NCBI GenBank assembly: GCA_963829705.1
Contig: CAWHJN010000005.1
Location: 124,001 to 188,000, forward strand
Direction of reading: 5' to 3'
Source: CAWHJN01 sp963829705
Lineage (GTDB): Bacteria; Bacteroidota; Rhodothermia; Rhodothermales; BA12
DNA length: 64,000 bases
A program made the translations under genes and the position numbers. Below the pieces are notes generated by a model. That model was not told the origin of the DNA. It ran no database searches and saw only the letters and a list, made by a program, of their open reading frames with translations. Below, in pieces: positions 1 through 8,953 of this stretch (position 1 is the first letter of the stretch; the number at the start of each line of letters is the position of its first letter).

Positions 1-725
1 GCGCCGTATGCCGCTCCGCCGATCCGCGCGACACGCGGCTGCGCTGCGCCGCCTACGTGGAGGTGGGCGATGCGCGCTTGCTCATCGATGCCGGGCCGGA
101 TTTCCGCCAGCAGGCGCTCCAGACGCCCATCGAGCGCGTCGATGCGGTGCTCGTCACCCACCACCACTTCGATCACGTCGCCGGACTGGACGACCTGCGC
201 CCGTTTCTGTTCGACCGCGATCAGGCTCCGCTCGTGTGCTACGCCAGCGATGCCACAGCCACCGTGCTGGAGCGGATGTATCCGTACGCGTTCCACAACA
301 CCGGCTACCCCGGCGCGCCTCAGCTGTGCCTGGCGCGCGTCGGCGACGAGGTTTTCGAGGTGCGTCCCCGGCGCGGCGGCGTGCCCGTCGAGGTAGAGCC
401 TATCCGGGTGTTTCACGGCCAACTGCCCATCCTCGGCTTCCGCATCGGGCGCTTCGCCTACCTCACCGACACGAGCGCCATCCCTGAGGAGAGCTTCGCG
501 CAGTTGCGCGGCCTCGACGTGCTCGTGCTCGATGCCCTCCGCCCCACCCCGCATCCGACGCACTTCACCTTTGGCGAGGCTGTGGACGCCGCGCGGCGCA
601 TCGGCGCGCGCGAAACGTATTTCATCCACCTGTCGCACAACGCGCTTCACGCCGAACTCGACGCCGCGTTGCCCACAGGTATCCACGTGGGCTACGACGG
701 GCTGACGTTTGAGGCCGGGCTTTAG
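1..725 (+). CDS. MBL-fold metallo-hydrolase, PhnP-like (5' partial)
   Basis: The reading frame is open to the left edge (codon phase from base 3), so the gene begins outside the window; the visible N-terminus reads AVCRSADPRDTRLR, the Cys-containing segment typical of PhnP-like proteins. The metal-binding motif THHHFDH of the metallo-beta-lactamase fold follows, then further candidate ligands in VFHGQ, LTDTS and FIHLSH. The family hydrolyses phosphodiester-type substrates (cyclic phosphates, nucleic acid ends), but the substrate cannot be told from sequence. It ends about 160 bases before a convergent gene. Family call is firm, function open. Confidence 0.8.
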   Translation, partial: AVCRSADPRDTRLRCAAYVEVGDARLLIDAGPDFRQQALQTPIERVDAVLVTHHHFDHVAGLDDLRPFLFDRDQAPLVCYASDATATVLERMYPYAFHNTGYPGAPQLCLARVGDEVFEVRPRRGGVPVEVEPIRVFHGQLPILGFRIGRFAYLTDTSAIPEESFAQLRGLDVLVLDALRPTPHPTHFTFGEAVDAARRIGARETYFIHLSHNALHAELDAALPTGIHVGYDGLTFEAGL

Positions 726-823
726 CGGGCCACGACGAAGCCGCCATGAGGAGCGAGAGGAACCATAGCAAACGTATGGTTTCGCTGGGATGTGTCACGG
801 AAAGCATAGACGTTTCCAGACGA

Positions 824-863
824 GCAAAAAAGGCGCGTCCAGCGAAGTGCCGGACGCGCCTTT
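824..863 (-). terminator. Intrinsic terminator of the csbD-like gene
   Basis: Bases 829-840 and 852-863 form a perfect 12-bp inverted repeat around an 11-base loop. Read on the minus strand, the hairpin is followed by a run of T (the A-run at 826-831), as expected for a rho-independent terminator placed just after the CsbD gene stop. Confidence 0.85.
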
Positions 864-886
864 GATCGGACCGAACGCCGAAAGCG

Positions 887-1120
887 TCAGCGGTCGAACT
901 TGTACCTCAACTCGCGCGAGTACGTGTCGAGTTTGCGGCGGATGTTTTCGCGCGTCTCGCCCGTTTTCTCCTCGAGGTGTCCTTCGAGTTGATCCCGACG
1001 ACCTTCGTACTGATCCATCTCGTCGTCGGTGAGCGCGCCCCAGGCTTCTTTGAGCTTGCCTTTGAACTGTTTCCAGTTGCCAGATGCCTGCTGCTCGCCG
1101 GGTGATTTCATATGGTCCAT
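887..1120 (-). CDS. CsbD family stress-response protein
   Basis: This small, charged, 77-residue protein carries the CsbD signature: a GNWKQFKGKLKEAWGALTDD block (about residues 14-33) with a second helix rich in Glu, Arg and Lys. CsbD proteins are general-stress proteins of unknown biochemical role. The start at 1120 is supported by a GGAGG element a few bases upstream, one of the few clear Shine-Dalgarno sequences in the window; ATG 1111 is the alternative. A strong intrinsic terminator follows, so it is probably monocistronic. The upstream strand carries an ATCCTGCTACC element resembling others in front of genes here. Confidence 0.85.
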   Translation of the reverse strand: MDHMKSPGEQQASGNWKQFKGKLKEAWGALTDDEMDQYEGRRDQLEGHLEEKTGETRENIRRKLDTYSRELRYKFDR

Positions 1121-1234
1121 GATGGGCCTCCGTGTGGGTTGGTTGAAAGAACCGGCCCCCTACACCCGGCACAGGGGTAGCAGGATTCCGCTATCCCGTT
1201 GTGTTGCAACGCCTTTACGCCTGTGCCCGGCCCG

Positions 1235-1612
1235 TCACGGAGACTGCACCGCCCGTTTCTGACTGAGGATGAGGCGGGCCGTGGCGGCGTTGGTGGCGAG
1301 GGGCACGTTGTGGACGTTGCACGCCCGCAGCAGCGTCTGGATGTCCGGGTCGTGCGGGTGCTTGTCGAGCGGATCGACGAAGAAGAAGACGGCGGCGACG
1401 TCGCCCGTCACCACGCGCGCGGCGATCTGCACGTCGCCACCGAGCGGGCCGGAGAGGTAACGATGCACGTCGAGACCGATTTTGTCTTGCAACAGTCGGC
1501 CCGTAGTACCGGTGGCGATGAGGCCGAAGGAGGCGAGCACGTCGCGGTGAGCGGCGGCAAAAGCCATCATCTCGTCTTTCTTTCCGTCGTGTGCGATCAG
1601 GGCGATGAGCAT
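1235..1612 (-). CDS. mgsA: Methylglyoxal synthase
   Basis: The enzyme converts dihydroxyacetone phosphate to methylglyoxal and phosphate, a glycolytic bypass that relieves sugar-phosphate overload. At 125 residues it is somewhat short of the E. coli length but complete. Visible motifs are GTTGRL (35-40, phosphate binding), GPLGGD (55-60, with the Asp expected to be catalytic), a PHDPD segment (86-90) and ATNAAT (106-111). It stands alone between CsbD and the divergent ferredoxin gene. No clear ribosome-binding site was seen. Confidence 0.9.
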   Translation of the reverse strand: MLIALIAHDGKKDEMMAFAAAHRDVLASFGLIATGTTGRLLQDKIGLDVHRYLSGPLGGDVQIAARVVTGDVAAVFFFVDPLDKHPHDPDIQTLLRACNVHNVPLATNAATARLILSQKRAVQSP

Positions 1613-1763
1613 GGCGTTGGCGTGGGTGAGCGTGTGCTACCAGAGCGCGCCCGCCGCGTTTCTTCGCGGAACCGCTCCCGGCTGCACGAACTTTTTGCAG
1701 AGCCGTGCCTGCGCGTCCGGCGTGCGATCCTACCTTGTTTTTCTCGTCTGACCCTCTTTTTCC

Positions 1764-2102
1764 ATGCCGTACGTCGTCACCGAAGCCTGCATCAACTGCA
1801 AACACACCGACTGCGTCGAGGTGTGCCCGGTAGACTGCTTCTACGAAGGCCCCAACTTTCTCGCCATCAACCCCGACGAGTGCATCGACTGCAACGCCTG
1901 CGTGCCCGTGTGCCCCGTCGAGGCCATCTACGCCGACGACGAGTTGCCCGAGAGCCAGCAGCACTACGCGCAGTGGAACGCCTACCTCTCCGAGCAGTGG
2001 GCCGACTACAACATCACCGAGAAGAAAGACCCGCTGCCGGGCGTCGAGTCCTGCACGACGCAGCAGAAGACCGAGGCCGACATCCTGACGTGGGACGCCT
2101 GA
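1764..2102 (+). CDS. fdxA: 7Fe ferredoxin, FdxA type
   Basis: This is a low-potential electron carrier of 112 residues with two cluster motifs: Cys9, Cys12, Cys17 and Cys21 followed by Pro22, then Cys40, Cys43, Cys46 and Cys50 followed by Pro51. In the FdxA family this spacing gives one [3Fe-4S] and one [4Fe-4S] cluster, and the extended C-terminal tail after the second motif is typical. The start ATG sits in the context TTTTTCC-ATG with no Shine-Dalgarno. A TACCTTG element about 30 bases upstream (1731-1737) is a candidate -7 promoter box. The redox partner is unknown. Confidence 0.93.
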   Translation: MPYVVTEACINCKHTDCVEVCPVDCFYEGPNFLAINPDECIDCNACVPVCPVEAIYADDELPESQQHYAQWNAYLSEQWADYNITEKKDPLPGVESCTTQQKTEADILTWDA

Positions 2103-2209
2103 ACCGCGGAACGGCGAACGCGGATCGCGGATTACGGTTCGACGCTCCTGAACGCCCGACCTCTGCCGTCTCATACTTCCGCGTCTCCCCTTCCGACCTT
2201 CATTCCATC

Positions 2210-2545
2210 ATGCGTACGCTGCTCCTGCTGCTTCTCGTCGCCGTGCTGCTGGCCGTCTTTAATCCCGGCCGGGAGGATTTCCAGGCGTTCGTGCGCGACC
2301 AGGCGGGCGAGATGATCCGGGGGCAGGTAGGCGGCGGGGGCCTGGGCGACGCGCTCTCCGGGCTGGGCGGATCGCTCGCGGCGAGCAACCTCAACCGGGT
2401 CACGCGGCGCGACAACTACTACGTCTTCAGCCTGTACACCATCGACCTCGACGGCCCGGCAGGCGAAGCCAACGAGTGGCGTTTCCTCGGCATCGCCACG
2501 CAGTTCATCGAGCTGCACCGGCCCGAGACGCTGACGCGGGAATGA
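2210..2545 (+). CDS. Small membrane-anchored protein, DUF4359-like
   Basis: The 111-residue protein starts with a very hydrophobic stretch (about residues 3-17, mainly Leu, Val and Ala) that is a signal anchor, followed by NPGREDFQAFVRDQAGEMI, a glycine-rich linker and a C-terminal beta-like segment (NYYVFSLYTIDL). This layout resembles DUF4359 proteins, whose function is unknown. The ATG at 2210 is chosen because it places the anchor at the N-terminus; the longer open frame upstream overlaps fdxA and is not credible. Confidence 0.6.
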   Translation: MRTLLLLLLVAVLLAVFNPGREDFQAFVRDQAGEMIRGQVGGGGLGDALSGLGGSLAASNLNRVTRRDNYYVFSLYTIDLDGPAGEANEWRFLGIATQFIELHRPETLTRE

Positions 2546-2550
2546 GCTTG

Positions 2551-2586
2551 GTTGGTTAGAAGTTGGTTTGTTGATGGTTAACCAAC
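2551..2586. repeat. TTGGTTGG-type intergenic inverted repeat
   Basis: Bases 2551-2558 and 2579-2586 are perfect 8-base inverted copies (GTTGGTTA and TAACCAAC) separated by 20 bases that are themselves rich in TTGG. It lies between the DUF4359-like gene and glyA. Similar elements occur near 34180, 44916, 50735 and 52675. It has no T-run and is not an obvious terminator. Confidence 0.5.
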
Positions 2587-2626
2587 GCAATCAACCGCCG
2601 GCCCCGAGCCCTCCGACCCCCCTTCC

Positions 2627-3934
2627 ATGACCGCCCTGCAGCAGCAAGATCCCGAAGTGTTCGCCGCCATCCAGAACGAGACGGCGCGGCAGAACGACGG
2701 TCTCGAACTCATCGCGTCCGAGAACTTCGTCTCGCGCGCCGTGCTCGAAGCCGCCGGGTCGGTGCTGACGAACAAGTACGCCGAGGGGCTGCCGGGCAAG
2801 CGCTACTACGGCGGCTGCCAGTTCGTGGACGTGGCCGAGGACCTGGCCCGCGACCGCGCCAAAAAGCTGTTCGGAGCCGAATGGGTGAACGTGCAGCCGC
2901 ATTCGGGCGCGTCGGCCAACGCGGCGGTGTACCTCGCCATGCTCAAGCCCGGCGACACGTTCCTGGGCCTCGACCTCGCACACGGCGGCCACCTCACGCA
3001 CGGCTCGCCCGTCAACTTCTCGGGCATCCTCTACAAGCCCGTGTACTACGGGGTCGAGAAAGACGGGCCGCTCGCCGGGCGCATCGACATGGACAAGGTG
3101 CGGACGCGGGCGCTGGAGGTCCGTCCCAAGATGATCTCCATCGGCGCGAGCGCCTACACGCGCGACTTCGACTACGAAGCCTTCCGCCAGATTGCCGACG
3201 AGGTGGGCGCGTTTCTGTGGATGGACATGGCGCACACCGCCGGCCTCATCGCCGCTAAAGTGCTCAACGACCCGCTCCCGCACTGCCACGTCGTGACGAC
3301 GACGACGCACAAGACGCTGCGCGGCCCGCGCGCGGGCATGATCCTCGTCGGGCAGGACTACGAGAACCCGCTGGGCGTCGTCGCCCCCAAGAGCGGACGC
3401 GTCAAGATGATGAGCGAACTGTTCGACAGCGCCGTTTTCCCCGGCACGCAGGGCGGCCCACTGATGCACGTCATCGCCGCGAAAGCCGTCGCGTTCGGCG
3501 AGGCGCTCCAGCCGTCGTTCAAGACGTACGCGCAGCAGGTGGTGAACAACGCGCAGGCGATGGCGACAGCGTTCACCGAAAAGGGCTACCGTCTCGTCTC
3601 CGGCGGCACCGACAACCACCTCGTCCTCATCGACCTTCGCTCGAAGGGGCTGACGGGCAAAGCCGCCGAGGAGGCGCTGGGCAAAGCCGAGATCACCGTC
3701 AACAAAAACATGGTGCCCTACGACACCGAGAGCCCCTTCGTGACGAGCGGCATCCGCGTGGGCACGCCCGCGATGACCACGCGCGGCTTCGACGAGGATG
3801 CCTTCCGGCACGTCGTGGCGTTGATGGACGAAGTGCTCACCCATCCCACCGACGCCGCCGTGATCGACCGCGTGCGCGGCGAGGTACACGACCTCTGCCA
3901 GCGCTACCCGCTCTACGACCTCGCCACGGCCTGA
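2627..3934 (+). CDS. glyA: Serine hydroxymethyltransferase
   Basis: This PLP enzyme interconverts serine and glycine with tetrahydrofolate, feeding one-carbon metabolism. The 435-residue length matches the family. Conserved blocks are all present: LIASENFVS near residue 28, YAEGLPGKRYYGG near 55, the cofactor-binding VVTTTTHKTLRGPR with the Schiff-base lysine at residue 229, and VFPGTQGGPLMH. The ATG follows CCTTCC with no Shine-Dalgarno. It converges with the dnaJ-like gene, leaving a single base between stop codons. Confidence 0.97.
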   Translation: MTALQQQDPEVFAAIQNETARQNDGLELIASENFVSRAVLEAAGSVLTNKYAEGLPGKRYYGGCQFVDVAEDLARDRAKKLFGAEWVNVQPHSGASANAAVYLAMLKPGDTFLGLDLAHGGHLTHGSPVNFSGILYKPVYYGVEKDGPLAGRIDMDKVRTRALEVRPKMISIGASAYTRDFDYEAFRQIADEVGAFLWMDMAHTAGLIAAKVLNDPLPHCHVVTTTTHKTLRGPRAGMILVGQDYENPLGVVAPKSGRVKMMSELFDSAVFPGTQGGPLMHVIAAKAVAFGEALQPSFKTYAQQVVNNAQAMATAFTEKGYRLVSGGTDNHLVLIDLRSKGLTGKAAEEALGKAEITVNKNMVPYDTESPFVTSGIRVGTPAMTTRGFDEDAFRHVVALMDEVLTHPTDAAVIDRVRGEVHDLCQRYPLYDLATA

Positions 3935-3935
3935 C

Positions 3936-4844
3936 CTATTTCACGCCCGCCTGCTGCGCCGCCTCGCGGAGCGCGTCGCGCTGGGCGTCGGTGAGGGTGG
4001 GGATGGTGACGTTGACCTCGACGTAGAGATCGCCCTTGCGGTCGCCCCGGTCGACGCCCTTGCCGCGCAGGCGCAGCTTTTCGCCGGGCTGCGTGCCTGC
4101 CGGGATGGCAAGTTTCACCCGCTCGCCGTAGGGCGTCGTGATGACGCGGTCGGTGCCGAGGAGGGCGTCGAGCGCGGTGATGGTTTCCTGCATGTAGAGG
4201 TCGTCGCCCTCGCGGCGGTAGCGCGGGCTCGGCTCGACGACGAAGCGCACGTACAGATCGCCTCGCTGTCCGCCGGGGCCGGGCACGCCGCGCCCCCTGA
4301 GCCGGATCTTGAAGCCATTGGCGACGCCCTTCGGGACGTTGAGCCGGATGGTCTCGTCGCCGATGCGTACTTCCGTCGGGCCGCCTTTGAGGGCCTGCTC
4401 GAATGAGAGGCGGAGTTCGGTTTCGGCGTCGCGTGCCGGTGCCTGCCGCTGCCGCGCCTCGCCGCCGAACATCCGGCTGAAAAAGTCGCCCAGTCCACCG
4501 TCGGCGTCCTGCTGAAAGTCGAACGGACTGCCGCTCGTCTCGAAGCGCACGTACGAGCCATCGGGGCGCTGGCCGTAGCGCGCGCCGTTGCCGGTGAAGA
4601 CGTCCTCGAAGTCTCTGCCGCCGCCGTGTTTGCGGCGGTATTCGTAGGCTTTGCGCTTCTCCGGGTCGGAGAGCACGTCGTTGGCCTCCTGCACCTCTTT
4701 GAAACGTTCCTCGGCCTTGGGGTCGCCGGGGTTACGGTCGGGGTGATGCTCGCGGGCGAGCTTGCGGTAGGCCTTTTTTATGTCCTCTGCACTGGCCGAT
4801 GGCGTGAGGCCGAGCACAGCGTAATAGTCGGGCAGAGCAGGCAT
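3936..4844 (-). CDS. DnaJ-type co-chaperone, CbpA subfamily
   Basis: The N-terminal J-domain (residues 5-68) contains the HPD motif at 34-36, which stimulates DnaK ATPase activity. A Gly/Phe-rich linker follows, then two C-terminal substrate-binding domains (from about residue 140: ETELRLSFEQALKGG..., and GDLYVRFVVEPSPRYRREGD). There is no CxxCxGxG zinc domain, so this is the CbpA class rather than classical DnaJ. At 302 residues it has normal length. It converges with glyA with almost no gap. Confidence 0.9.
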   Translation of the reverse strand: MPALPDYYAVLGLTPSASAEDIKKAYRKLAREHHPDRNPGDPKAEERFKEVQEANDVLSDPEKRKAYEYRRKHGGGRDFEDVFTGNGARYGQRPDGSYVRFETSGSPFDFQQDADGGLGDFFSRMFGGEARQRQAPARDAETELRLSFEQALKGGPTEVRIGDETIRLNVPKGVANGFKIRLRGRGVPGPGGQRGDLYVRFVVEPSPRYRREGDDLYMQETITALDALLGTDRVITTPYGERVKLAIPAGTQPGEKLRLRGKGVDRGDRKGDLYVEVNVTIPTLTDAQRDALREAAQQAGVK

Positions 4845-4968
4845 GGAACGAGAGAAAAGTCAGGAGAAAGGTCTATACACGGAAGCGCCCGCGCAGGATG
4901 CACCCGGCGGACGGCAGGCTGAGAAAAGCCGCAAGCGCCATGCCGCCCGCCCGCATCCCGACAGCGTG

Positions 4969-5826
4969 TCAGCCGACGGCGCGTCCGTGCCAGACGGTGT
5001 GGCCTGCGTAGCGCAGCGCCTCGGCAGCCGCCAGCGCCTCGCGGTCTTCCTCGAAGACGCCGAAGAACGCCGAGCCCGAGCCCGACATCGACACGTACGC
5101 TGCGCCTGCGTCCCAGAGCGCCGCCCGCAGCGCGCCCAGCGCCGGGTACGCCGCCACGACGGGCGCCTCGAAATCGTTGACGAGTTCGGCGCGCCACCGT
5201 TCGAGGTCGAGCGAGGAGACGAGTGCAGGCAGGTCGGGCCGGGCATCGGCCCGCGGCGTGACGAGGCGCGTACGCTTCCGCCGTCGAAACGTGCAGACGG
5301 GCGGCACGGCCACGACGAGCGCATACGGCAGCACGAAGGGTTCACCGTCTTCATCCTCCAGCGGCGCGAGCACGTCTCCGCGTTCGGTGCCGCGCGCAGG
5401 GATGGGGTCGAGGAAAAAAGGCACGTCGGCCCCCAGTTCGCGTGCCAGCGCGTGCAGGCGCGCCTCAGGAAGGTACGTTTGCCAGAGATCGCACAGCAGC
5501 AAGAGCGCCGCCGCCGCGTCCGACGAGCCGCCGCCGAGGCCCGCGCCGAAGGGCAGGTGTTTTTCGAGGTGAACCGTAGCGCCCCCCTGCGCGCCGGTTT
5601 CGCGCCGCAGCATCTCCGCCGCGCGCACGACGAGGTTGCTGCCATCAACGGGCAAACGGGCGTCCGAGCACGTGAGCACGAGGTCGGATGCGCGGTTTCT
5701 GCCGAAGCGCGTCGTGCCAGGCGAAGGGGAAGGAAGATGGTGTCGAGATCGTGGTAGCCGTCTGCCCGGCGGCGCAGTGACGTGGAGGCCGAGGTTGAGC
5801 TTGGCAGGAGCAGGGCGGGTAATCAC
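4969..5826 (-). CDS. ispE: 4-diphosphocytidyl-2-C-methyl-D-erythritol kinase, with a frame-disturbed N-terminal segment
   Basis: This GHMP kinase of the non-mevalonate isoprenoid pathway phosphorylates CDP-methylerythritol. APAKLNLGLHVT at the start, the ATP loop GLGGGSSDAAA (about residues 96-106), LGADVPFFL and MSGSGSAFFG near the C-terminus are diagnostic. GTG 5826 is preferred because it gives a family-length protein of about 285 residues; the ATG at 5892 adds 22 residues without similarity. Residues about 18-44 are unlike the family. The expected ADGYHDLDTIFLPL appears in another frame, then WHDALR in a third, before the main frame resumes, as if three extra bases were present near 5770, 5720 and 5697. 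Confidence 0.85.
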   Translation of the reverse strand: MITRPAPAKLNLGLHVTAPPGRRLPRSRHHLPSPSPGTTRFGRNRASDLVLTCSDARLPVDGSNLVVRAAEMLRRETGAQGGATVHLEKHLPFGAGLGGGSSDAAAALLLLCDLWQTYLPEARLHALARELGADVPFFLDPIPARGTERGDVLAPLEDEDGEPFVLPYALVVAVPPVCTFRRRKRTRLVTPRADARPDLPALVSSLDLERWRAELVNDFEAPVVAAYPALGALRAALWDAGAAYVSMSGSGSAFFGVFEEDREALAAAEALRYAGHTVWHGRAVG

Positions 5827-5983
5827 GGATGCCTCGATTGATCTGATTGGTGACGCGCGTCGTAATTTGCGCGTCTTCACATCCGTTTTCAAAGCCGTCG
5901 CGCGCCGCCTATCGATCTGGTTACAGCCTGCCCGATCCTACCTGTTTTCAAATCCGCGCCGACGCTTGTTTTCTCTCTTTTCC

Positions 5984-7650
5984 ATGCGGCTTCGCCGAAG
6001 CCTGGTGGCCTGCGCGCTGCTGTGCCTGTTCGCCATCCCCGCGCAGAGCCAGACGGAGCGTGACCTCCGCGACGCGCTCCGCAGCCGCGCCGGCGCTCCG
6101 TCGTTCTCCTCGGCAGCCTCGCCCGACGCCCTCGAAGGGGCCATCGACGCGCAGCAGTACCGCGTGGGGCCGGGCGACGTGTTCAGCATCAGCATCGGCG
6201 GTGCCGAGCCCATCGTGGCGTCGCTGTCCGTCAGTGCCGACGGGCTGCTGATGCTGCCCGCCGCAGGAAGCGTGGACGTAGCAGGGCACACCCTCGCCGA
6301 TGCCCGCCGCGAAGTGCTCGATGCGCTGCGCCCGTTCTTCCGGAACGTCCGGCTCGACGTCGCGCTGGCCCAGCCGCGCCGCTTTCTCGTTCACGTCTCG
6401 GGGGCCGTGCCGAATCCAGGCCGCTTCGTGGCCACGCCCGTCGCGCGCGTGGCCGACGTGCTCCAACAAGCCTTCGCTGCCGACTCGCTCACGCAGGCCA
6501 CGTGGATTGCCGAAGGCTTCGCGCCGTCGCTGCGCCAGGTGCGCGTGCTGCACCGCGACGGCACCGCGTCCACCATCGACCTCCAGCAGTACCGGCGCAC
6601 CGGGGATCTTTCCAGCAACCCCTACCTGCGTGACGGCGACCAGCTCGTGGTGCCGTCCTACGAGATCGCCACGCAGTCCGTGTACGTCGATGGAGCCGTC
6701 GCTTTTCCCGGCGCGTACGAGCACCGTCCGGGCGACACCGCCGCCGACCTCGTCGCGCTCGCCGACGGCCCGCCCCGCGCCGACGACGCCCGGACCGATT
6801 CGGGTAGGAGACGACGCCCCGGTGCCCGTCGCCCGCGCCACGGAACGCGCGGTGCCCGAAGGCGCGCACGTGTACGTCGAGGAAAACCGCATCATCGGCA
6901 CGGCCACGGTCGAAGGGTTCGTGCGCTTTCCCGGCACGTACCGCATCCGGCAGGGCGAGACGACGCTGCGCGACCTCGTTGAGCAGGCTGGCGGGCTGCT
7001 GCCCGGTGCGCTCGCGCGCGGAGCCTACATCGAACGCTCGTACTCTGATCTGCGCAGCCAGTCGTTCAACGCCGCGCTCAACACCGTCCGCGCCCCTGGC
7101 GACCTGCCCTTCGTGACGCGCGCGTCGCTGGGCGATCAGTTTTTCGAGACGCGCATCGCCGTGCAACTCGATGAACTCCTCGGCGGCGGCAGCGGAGCCG
7201 ATCTTCCCCTCTACGACGGCGACGTACTCGTCGTGCCGCGTGACGAGGGCACTGTGCTCGTCATCGGCGCCGTGGCGCGGCCGGGCTACGTGCCCACGCA
7301 GGCCAGCAGCGGCGTGGCTGCGTACCTTCAGGCAGCAGGCGGGCTGCGGCAGGCGGCGCGCGACGTGTTCGTCGTTCGGGCGGGCACCAACCAGATGCGC
7401 CCGGCAGGCGGAGGTGCCCCGGCTCGACTCCGGCGACGTCGTCCTCGTCACCAGCGACGACCCCGCTACGCGCTCCGACCTCTACGGCTTCTCGCTGCAA
7501 GAGCGTCAACTCACGTTGCAGGAAAACAACGCCCGCCGCGACGCCCGCTTCCGCACCATCACGACGGCCCTCACGACCGTCTCCACCGCCGTCGCCATCG
7601 TCACTACTTACCTGCTCGTGCGAGACCGCACGAAGAGCAGCGCAAACTGA
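5984..7650 (+). pseudogene. SLBB-domain polysaccharide export protein, two apparent frameshifts
   Basis: This is a Wza-like outer-membrane exporter. A signal peptide (residues 1-23, ending AQSQ) is followed by the export domain QYRVGPGDVFSISI and repeated SLBB-type segments (FLVHVSGAVPNPGRF, SVYVDGAVAFPGAYEHRPGD, GFVRFPGTYRIRQGETTLRD, VLVIGAVARPGYVPTQ), ending in a hydrophobic helix before the stop at 7650. The coding frame moves by one base near 6794 and again near 7406; removing one base at each point gives one continuous protein of about 554 residues. It may be a decayed gene or an assembly error. It heads the exopolysaccharide locus. The start ATG follows CTTTTCC. Confidence 0.75.
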
Positions 7651-7729
7651 CGCGCGGGTTCTCGACGCTGCCTCCCATCGGGCACTCTACGGATTTATCT
7701 CGAACGCTCCGTTTACCCAGAAAATACAC

Positions 7730-8953
7730 GTGGATCAACTTCAGGCTGAATCGCAGCATCACGCACGGTTTGGACGTGCGGCAGCTGTTGCCTCTTCGTC
7801 TGCAGCAGACGACTTCTGGTGGTCGGCGGTTCAACTCATGCACCACCGCTTTCTCATCGTCGGCGCAGCGGTGGGCGTAGCGGTATGCACAATCGTGGTG
7901 ACCCTGTTGATGCCCAATATCTACGAGGCGCGCACGCGGCTGCTGCTCCCGGCCAAAGGAGGACTGTCCGATCTGCTCGGTGGCTCTCTGCCATCTTCTG
8001 CCCGTGCGCTGCTAGGGGGCAACGTTGGAGATTACACCCGCTCCCTCGCGCTGTTGACGAGCGAGTCCATGCTCGATCAGACCGTTGAAGCTTTCAATCT
8101 GGTGGAGGTGTATAAGTTGGATGACAACAAACACCCGCACTATCAGGCTAAAAAAGAGCTACGCCGCAACACATCGTTCGAGGTGGACGATCAGTACGAG
8201 TTTCTTTCCATTGCTGTACGAGATGAGGAGCCGGAGCGGGCCGCACAGATGGCCAACTACATGGCGGAGCAGCTCAACAGCATGAATGCAGCCCTATCCT
8301 CCCAGGCCGCTCGTGGCTTTCGTGTCTATGTCGAGTCGCGCTACAACGTAGCGCAGGCAGCGCTCGACTCCACGCTCGACGCGCTCCGTGCTTTTCAGCA
8401 GGAATACGGCGTATTTGCCCTCGCTGAGCAAACTCAGGGCTTTTTCACCCAGCTCGCCGAACTGCGCGGGGAGATGCTGCGGCTTGAAATTGAGTACGAA
8501 TCGGCGCTGAGCCAAATGGGAGAAAACAATCCCCAGGTGCGGCGACTGGCCGCTTCGGTGGCGGCCGCGCGGCAGCACTACGAGCGAGCGCTGCAAGGCA
8601 GCGAGCAGTTGCTTCCCGTGCCGCAGCAGGCCATGCCGCAGATGGTGCGCCAGTACACCGACTTGGAGCGTGAGCGCCTCATGCAGGCGACCATCCTGGA
8701 AACCGTAGTGCCGGTACTGGAGCAGGCTCGGTTGGAGGAAATGCGGAAAGCTGAAACCGTTCAGGTGGTGGATGTGGCCACGCCGCCCGAACGCAAAGCG
8801 GCTCCACGCCGATCTGTCATCGTGCTTGTGGCCACCCTCACCGCCGGAGTTCTGGCGTGCTTGTTCGTGCTGACCCTTGCTTGGTGGAGGCGCGCCCGTG
8901 GTGTGCTTCGGCAGCGGCTCAGGATAGCGGAGGAGGTCGCTGTACGTGCCTGA
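7730..8953 (+). CDS. Wzz/GNVR-type polysaccharide chain-length regulator
   Basis: The 407-residue protein has the classic arrangement of this inner-membrane family: a transmembrane helix at about 41-62 followed by PNIYEARTRLLLP, a long periplasmic coiled-coil region rich in Glu, Gln and Arg (about 190-350), and a second helix at about 362-384. There is no C-terminal tyrosine kinase domain. Such proteins set polymer length and link synthesis to export. The start is GTG. The position between the exporter and the polymerase gene fits, and the polymerase start overlaps its end by 8 bases. Confidence 0.85.
   Translation: MDQLQAESQHHARFGRAAAVASSSAADDFWWSAVQLMHHRFLIVGAAVGVAVCTIVVTLLMPNIYEARTRLLLPAKGGLSDLLGGSLPSSARALLGGNVGDYTRSLALLTSESMLDQTVEAFNLVEVYKLDDNKHPHYQAKKELRRNTSFEVDDQYEFLSIAVRDEEPERAAQMANYMAEQLNSMNAALSSQAARGFRVYVESRYNVAQAALDSTLDALRAFQQEYGVFALAEQTQGFFTQLAELRGEMLRLEIEYESALSQMGENNPQVRRLAASVAAARQHYERALQGSEQLLPVPQQAMPQMVRQYTDLERERLMQATILETVVPVLEQARLEEMRKAETVQVVDVATPPERKAAPRRSVIVLVATLTAGVLACLFVLTLAWWRRARGVLRQRLRIAEEVAVRA

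Noticed and set aside
5636..5983. Upstream start of the SLBB exporter frame
   Set aside because: It overlaps ispE on the other strand; the signal peptide begins at ATG 5984.
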